A stretch of 64,000 nucleotides of DNA from Ilex aquifolium (taxonomy: Eukaryota; Streptophyta; Magnoliopsida; Aquifoliales; Aquifoliaceae). The first letter of the stretch is position 1; the number at the start of each line of letters is the position of its first letter. Below are positions 58,907 through 64,000 of the stretch, piece after piece. The notes below the pieces were generated by a model. The model did not search any database, was not told the DNA's origin, and saw only the letters and a list, made by a program, of their open reading frames with translations. The position numbers were made by a program, and so were the translations under genes. The stretch is from positions 22,968,811 to 23,032,810 of the forward strand of contig OX637403.1 of assembly GCA_951799425.1 (NCBI GenBank), written 5' to 3'.

Positions 58907-59098
58907 GAAAAGAAGTTTGTAGATACCTTCACTGGGAACCTTCACGAGACAAAACTCGTCCACTAGGGATCACCTTGGGGTTTAAAAGCTTGTTGCATAT
59001 GCTAAATGTAATGGTGAAATTAGTATAGGTTTATCTTTGTTTGCTTAAATTTTTACATTTAGTTTGCTAGGGACTAGCAAAGCTTAAGTTGGGGGGTG
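58907..59098 (+). other. Element B interior, right part, and polypurine tract
   Basis: It continues element B after the Tekay insertion (GAAAAGAAGTTTGTAGATACC, as at 21801 in A) and ends GCAAAGCTTAAGTTGGGGGGTG before the LTR at 59099. Confidence 0.88.
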
Positions 59099-60867
59099 TG
59101 TTGAGCACATAATTGCATATTTAACGGCCTCATTACATGCATTTTTACTTAGCTTTGCATATAAGTACTTATAGTTAGCCGAATTTATGAATAATGTTGA
59201 ATTTTCGATGTTGCAGGTAATTATAGCGTAAATCATGTATTTTGGAACCTTGCAACTAAGTGTAGAGGAGTGGTGAAGAGATGGACATATTACATGAGGA
59301 TTTGGAGGCTCAAAAGTGAAAGAAATCAAGGAGGTATCAGTGCTTGGTAACATAGGCACTAGCACCCACACCATTTGGTTGCAGTACCCACAAAATTTCA
59401 GCTCAATCGGATGGTTACATCAAAAGTTATGACAATTCTACGAAAGCTGGTCTGGAGCAGGCAACCTACCGGTAGTTTTTACTCCAGTAGCCAAAACCTA
59501 CGGGTAGAACGATGAAAACCTAGAGGTAGGTTTTGCCCAAAAGTGCCAGAACCCCTTCAACTCAAGTTCTTTCACTTGGGGGTCCCACCTACTCTTCTCC
59601 CACTTGTCCCCTGACATCCCTTACACATCTACATGCCTCCCAACACCCATGCTTGGACTTTGAAGGCAATGACATTAATGAGGATGAGAGAGAAGGGGGT
59701 AGACATGATGGGTGCAGGCTAAGCTCTTCCTAGCCTGTCCAACGCCAATCAACTCACCTCCCATTGATGGGAGGCCTGCACACAGACTAGGGGAGTCTCA
59801 TGGAAGAAAATGCATCATCTCTTCTCAATATATTCAACATTTACACAAGCCATTGAGAGGGGGAGGCTACCTAAGCTTAGGATTGTAATATATAGAGAGA
59901 GAGAGTCCAAGGAAGAAGATGAATAGTGCTAGAGAGAAGTGAATATTTTTGCATTTTCTTCCATACATTGTCTTGTAATCTATTGTAAGACTTGTTTAAG
60001 CTTTGTTTAGTGTCTTTAATGTCATTTATTACAAGCACATTTCAAGTTTAGTCTTGTACTTTGGATTTCACCATTAATGCATTCAAGTTCTTCATTTTCA
60101 AGCTTTCAAATTGGTCTTAAATGCTCTCCTATAGTTTATGTTTTTCTGCATTAACTTCACTCAAATCTCCATTCCTTTAGAATGTCTTTCCATTTCATTA
60201 TTGTCTTTGCTTTAAGTATGAGTAGCTAAGCTCTTAAGTTGGCTAATCCAAGGGAGACCTCCTCTTGGGTATGCCATTTCAACTCATTTTCTTTCTCCCT
60301 CGCAGTGTACGTTGGTTCGGTTTGACTAGGTTGAGTGTGGACGTGGTTGTGAGTTCTTGATACACCATAGGCATTGTCACGGGGTATGCTTGAATCCTCA
60401 CCTCCACATTAGTCCCGAGCTTCCCACGAATCAATCGAATATCTAAACACCATTTGGGGAAGGTCTTGAGTTGAGTTGGCATTCTCATTGGAATGAACCC
60501 TTTGGATTAGCCAACACTTTTCTCATTTCATTTTTTATCAAGATATAATCACGAACCAAACTTCAAACAATAAAAGATTTTTACACTTTACCCTTTTTAC
60601 CAAAATCACCTTCTACATGATTCACCTACTTCCCTGAGGAGACGACCTTGGAATACCCATTCCAAGTAAAACACGACACTCAAAAGACTCTCTATGCCTG
60701 GGGAGCACTTTTATTCACACACACATTTCATTTTATCCACCATTCTGTTGCCCTTTTTTTTGACATCATTCCGAGGGAGTGTGACACTCCCCTTCACACA
60801 TACGCCATACATACATTGAGGGTGATGTCTGGAGATTAGGTTATACTACAACGGAAACCATCAAGCA
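59099..60867 (+). repeat. 3' LTR of element B
   Basis: 1769 bp, TGTTGAGCAC...ATCAAGCA. Its palindrome cassette (59465-59535) is of the CTACCGGTAG type, mostly decayed. Conserved inverted repeat at 60248-60268. Confidence 0.87.
59465..59535. repeat. CCGG-palindrome cassette (CTACCGGTAG type, decayed)
   Basis: CCTACCGGTAG, a spacer with CTCCAGTAGCC, then CCTACGGGTAG and CCTAGAGGTAGG. The truncated 5' LTR has CTACCGCATAG and CTATCGATAG at 48200-48223. Confidence 0.75.
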
Positions 60868-61475
60868 CTAATCCAAGGGGAATTTTCTCTTGGGTATGTG
60901 AAATCAACTCTCCTTAATTCTCCCTCATAGTGTAAAGTGTTTGGTTTGACTAGGTTGAGTGCGGATGTGGTTGTGAGCTCTTGATACACCGTAGACTTTT
61001 CACGGGGTATGCTTTTGCCCAAGACATCCACATTAGTCCCTCATTGCCTACGAATCAATCAAACTCTGAGACACCATTGGTTGAATGAATTGAGTCGATT
61101 TAGCATTCCCATTGGAATGACCCCTATGGATTAGCCAACCTTGCTTTCTTGCATTTTTACCAAAACACAACTCACCCAAACACAATTCACAAGATTTTCT
61201 AATTTGCATTTCGTTACAAATCACCCATCAAAGTAATTTGACATTTCCTTCCCTAAGGAGACGACCTTAGAATACTCATTCCAAGTAAAACACAAAATTA
61301 CAAATCTCTCTTCGCTTGGGGAGAACTTTTACACACACACACGTTTTTGTTCACACACATTATTTTTCCCATTTCTTGCATGGAACCCGAGGGAGAGTGA
61401 CACTCAGCAACTTCTATAAGCCATGCACACATAGTCCAGGTTCGTGTTAGGAGATTAGGGAAAACGAACCAAGCA
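60868..61475 (+). repeat. C-type LTR fragment (3' part)
   Basis: It starts CTAATCCAAGG in mid-LTR, right after element B, and ends GAACCAAGCA, a genuine LTR 3' end. It corresponds to about 11112-11718 of the element C 5' LTR. It is probably the 3' LTR of the element that element B had entered (E or a relative). Confidence 0.8.
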
Positions 61476-61476
61476 G

Positions 61477-61485
61477 TATAAATAG
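61477..61485 (+). promoter_or_regulatory. TATA-like box of LTR F-prime
   Basis: TATAAATAG right at the truncated left end of the LTR, in the coding direction of the parent element. The same box lies in LTR F as CTATTTATA near 43024. Confidence 0.55.
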
Positions 61486-63130
61486 GGGAAAAAATCAAAA
61501 TTTCTCCCCATACCCAGCAGATTTTCGAAAATAGAGAGAAGAGAGAAAAAGCTAGTGTTCTTCAAGCCTTTTCTCTATGATCTAGAGCAAACCCTTGGTC
61601 GAATCACCTTAGGCCAAGAACGAAGATTGTTCTACTCGACGAGTGCTACAAAACCATACCAAAAATTGAAGGTTTGGATGAAGTTCAAAGGATGGGATTT
61701 TGGGAATCAAGGGTTAGACGTTGATTTGGGTCTTTGAAGACTTTCTACCACTTGTTTTACGCTTCAAGATGTAGGGTTCCTTTCCTAATTAGGTTTATTT
61801 CCAACCTAGGGTTGATATATGGAATGGGTAGGGTGTTAGAGATGTAATCTCATGTATAGCACATGCCTATGGCATGTGAAATGTGGAAAATGGGTATTAA
61901 GAATGGTTAAAATCAATTCTAGCATGAATTGGGTATGTAGAAATTACTTGTTTGTGGTTTCTTGAGAAATGTATTGATTGGGCATGCTATATGTTTACAT
62001 TTATGCCTTGAAGGTGTTTGATAAAATGCCTATGTGGATTAAGTGTGTTATTTGCATTGATTATGTTATAACATGCTTGGGATTTGATGTTGGTATATGC
62101 ATGATGATATATTGACATGGGAGTTGTTGATGGTGGTTCTATGCTTATGATGTAATTGACCATGGAAAGAAATGTTGATGGATATCTAAATGTTCATATT
62201 GAGCTCATGACATGTGAACATGATAATGAAATTATAAGTGTACATTACATTTGCATATGCACGGGAAGCATCGCATTCGTGGGCATTTGATATGAGTGCG
62301 GGTGTGCGTGTGCATGTTTTTGAATCAAATACCATTATTGGTGGTTGAGGCGTGCACTCGGGAAGGTTGGACCTAGGTCCGGCTGAGTTGCATAGAGGCA
62401 TGCAAAACTTGTGTCGAGTACAGAAAGAAGGGCTAGATTCTCCCTTGGGTGCAAGACCCGACTACTGGTTTATACACTTCCGTCGATGAAAGTCCAAAAA
62501 AAAAATCGGTGTGCGGAAACGGTTGCAAGACACCAGAATCCGTGTACCCAAGAAAGACACATGGTTCATTTTTAAAATCATTGGATGTGTAACATCAATG
62601 ACTAGAGCTTGGAATGCCTGAATTTATACGCATGACACTGCATGTGTTGAGGGAGACGGTGAAGGCTCGGGTTGAGTTGCATGTGTGAGTCTCATCTCAT
62701 AACATGGCATGACATATAGGCTCCATTATGAATTACATATTGTTGAATGGATTATTTGTTGATTGTTGAATTGCATGTGAATATTTCATATGCAGCTAGG
62801 TTGGGGAGTAACCTCTATAGGAGATACCTTATTGAGAGTGACTCACCCTTTATGGGGACAATATTTTAAGTGCGGGACATGCGTCGGTGGACGACTCTCA
62901 TTCGGGCCCTCAGTGATAAAGAAAAGCCGAAATGTGGCTTTAAATTTTGCTTTTTGTAAAACTTGCATGTAATTAGTTTTGGACATGTAATTTGTATGTA
63001 AAGAATTGTAAAGCAATCTCATATGGACTACGTTTAATGTAAATTCTATGTTATATGAGTTTGGGTTGATGTTGAATGAGGTTGGAATGAATTGGAATTG
63101 GAAAAGGATGAAATCAGGGGAAAACTGTGG

Positions 63131-63352
63131 AGATCTACCGGTAGAACGTTGGTTATCTACCGGTAGAACATTTCTAGTAGGTTCTCTTACCGGTAGAACA
63201 TCAAGTTTCCTATCGGTAGAAGAATTTCAGAAGTTTTTTCTACCGGTAGAACATGGACTTCTTCTACCGGTAGGTTCCCTTCAGTTTTTGAAAAACTCAA
63301 GCCCGGAGAACCCTTCTACCGGTAGGAATCAAAGCTCTTCTACCGGTAGTTT
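63131..63352. repeat. CCGG-palindrome cassette (CTACCGGTAG type), best-preserved copy
   Basis: Seven perfect CTACCGGTAG units plus two or three one-base variants, several as ATCTACCGGTAGAAC or TTCTACCGGTAGAA, arranged as in LTR F but inverted. Confidence 0.9.
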
Positions 63353-63676
63353 TTCTTTAAATTTCAAAAATTTAAAATGCTTTTGCTACACCTTCGGGCA
63401 TCGATTCCTTTTACTCTGAGGAGGTACATGGGGTAATAGTACGTATAAATTGACATATATTGGACTATGGATTGGTCAATGATTGAATGTATACAGGTTA
63501 TGCGTTTGGGAGTGCCCGGTACAAGGGAGACTCTGTCCAAACTCTGTGTCGGTTGTGACCCCAGTAATGCGGATATTGTCTGATGGTGTCGGGTTACGTG
63601 GCACACACGAGTACTTCTGCGGATTGATGGGTGATCAATGGGTTGATAGAGGACCCCCGGTTTTAGGGGCATCACA

Positions 63677-63806
63677 ATTTATACCAAGATAACATTAACA
63701 TAACATAACATAACTCGAACATAAATAATCAAGAAAGATAAGTCCAATATTATTTATGGAATGACAGAGTATGACTTTGACATCCCCTAAGTGAAGGTTA
63801 TTATAA
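63677..63806 (+). repeat. Duplicated segment X, right copy
   Basis: It begins immediately after LTR F-prime and matches 33001-33125 in the same orientation. It diverges after AAGGTTATTATA. Confidence 0.88.
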
Positions 63807-64000
63807 TTTTGGCACAAGAAAACAACCTATTTTTTAATTGTCCAAATGCATCTGCCTTTCTTTCCTTCCCTAATTTTATACTTTAAGGAAAATCACGAGG
63901 CGTGAATGTGTATGTAACTTATATTCTCATGTATGTGAATAGTAAATTAGAACTATGTCCGAAAAATTCTCAATAAGTGAATAATAAACACATGGTTATG
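63807..64000. other. Right-edge flank
   Basis: AT-rich; no gene, repeat or site recognised. Confidence 0.6.

Larger units (their letters stand above)
47842..60867 (+). mobile_element. Element B: A-like LTR element remnant, host of the Tekay insertion
   Basis: It is made of a partial LTR (47842-48240, both ends missing), part of the non-coding interior (48241-49170, resuming 58907-59098) and a 3' LTR (59099-60867). The interior matches element A around 20943-21990. The polypurine tract is at 59080-59098. The intact chromovirus is inserted in the interior with TSD ATGAG. Deletions removed the start of the 5' LTR with the 3' half of element E, and the rest of the 5' LTR with the CCHC ORF. Confidence 0.85.
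61476..63676 (+). repeat. LTR 'F-prime': inverted partial copy of LTR F
   Basis: Reverse complement of LTR F (40846-43425) from about its 43025 position, ending GGGGCATCACA. It starts GTATAAATAGGGG, a good TATA box for the LTR's own promoter, so U3 upstream of the TATA box is missing. It is better preserved than F in the palindrome cassette. ORF-like stretches here have no domains. Confidence 0.85.

Noticed and set aside
43508-61475. Element E as one complete element with 3' LTR at 60868-61475
   Set aside because: The flanking five bases are CATAT on the left and GTATA on the right and do not match. A recombination between two related elements is equally possible, so I list the parts separately.

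Overview
This is nuclear DNA from a flowering plant, most likely a eudicot, with a large repeat-rich genome. It is AT-rich, and every coding signal except one is LTR-retrotransposon protein. The exception is a broken-up host gene for ORC1, the large subunit of the origin recognition complex. I see no bacterial, organellar, tRNA or rRNA gene.

Host locus (about 4.5-33.2 kb, minus strand). Eleven ORC1 exons can be placed between 32283 and 4502, and nearly all exon phases agree. The gene is dead. Exon 1 has frameshifts, stops and a lost PHD zinc ligand. Exon 2 is split by a ~21.3 kb nested retrotransposon with a 5-bp target duplication. Intron 6 has lost both splice dinucleotides. Intron 9 holds a 2.4 kb solo LTR. 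Exon 11 runs straight into an Athila-type fragment that continues off the left edge, so the C-terminal winged-helix part is missing. An E2F-like site remains upstream of the start codon.

Mobile layers. (1) 1-4501, minus: decayed Athila-type pol/gag. (2) 4929-7321: Tekay-like solo LTR. (3) 10008-31330, plus: Athila-type element 'C' with degenerate gag, pol and an env-like ORF. It is itself interrupted by a 1.4 kb inverted-LTR insertion (12639-14073) and by element 'A' (17167-23825), a non-autonomous LTR element carrying one small CCHC ORF. (4) 33184-40839: element 'D', a sister of A, with a 2.8 kb solo LTR inside its 5' LTR. (5) 40846-61475, a four-level nest: Tekay-like LTR 'F' > Athila-type element 'E' > A-like remnant 'B' > an apparently intact, young Tekay chromovirus (49171-58901) with one 1540-codon polyprotein. 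(6) 61476-63676: an inverted partial copy of the F LTR, followed by a ~130 bp copy of the sequence at 33001.

Most striking pattern. LTRs of two unrelated retrotransposon clades (Athila and Tekay) carry the same kind of cassette. It consists of tandem 10-12 bp perfect palindromes with a CCGG core (GTACCGGTAC, CTACCGGTAG or CTTCCGGAAG, depending on family), separated by spacers containing a YYNYTGGA motif. Sister LTRs differ by whole 12-bp units. I do not know of a described function for such a cassette.
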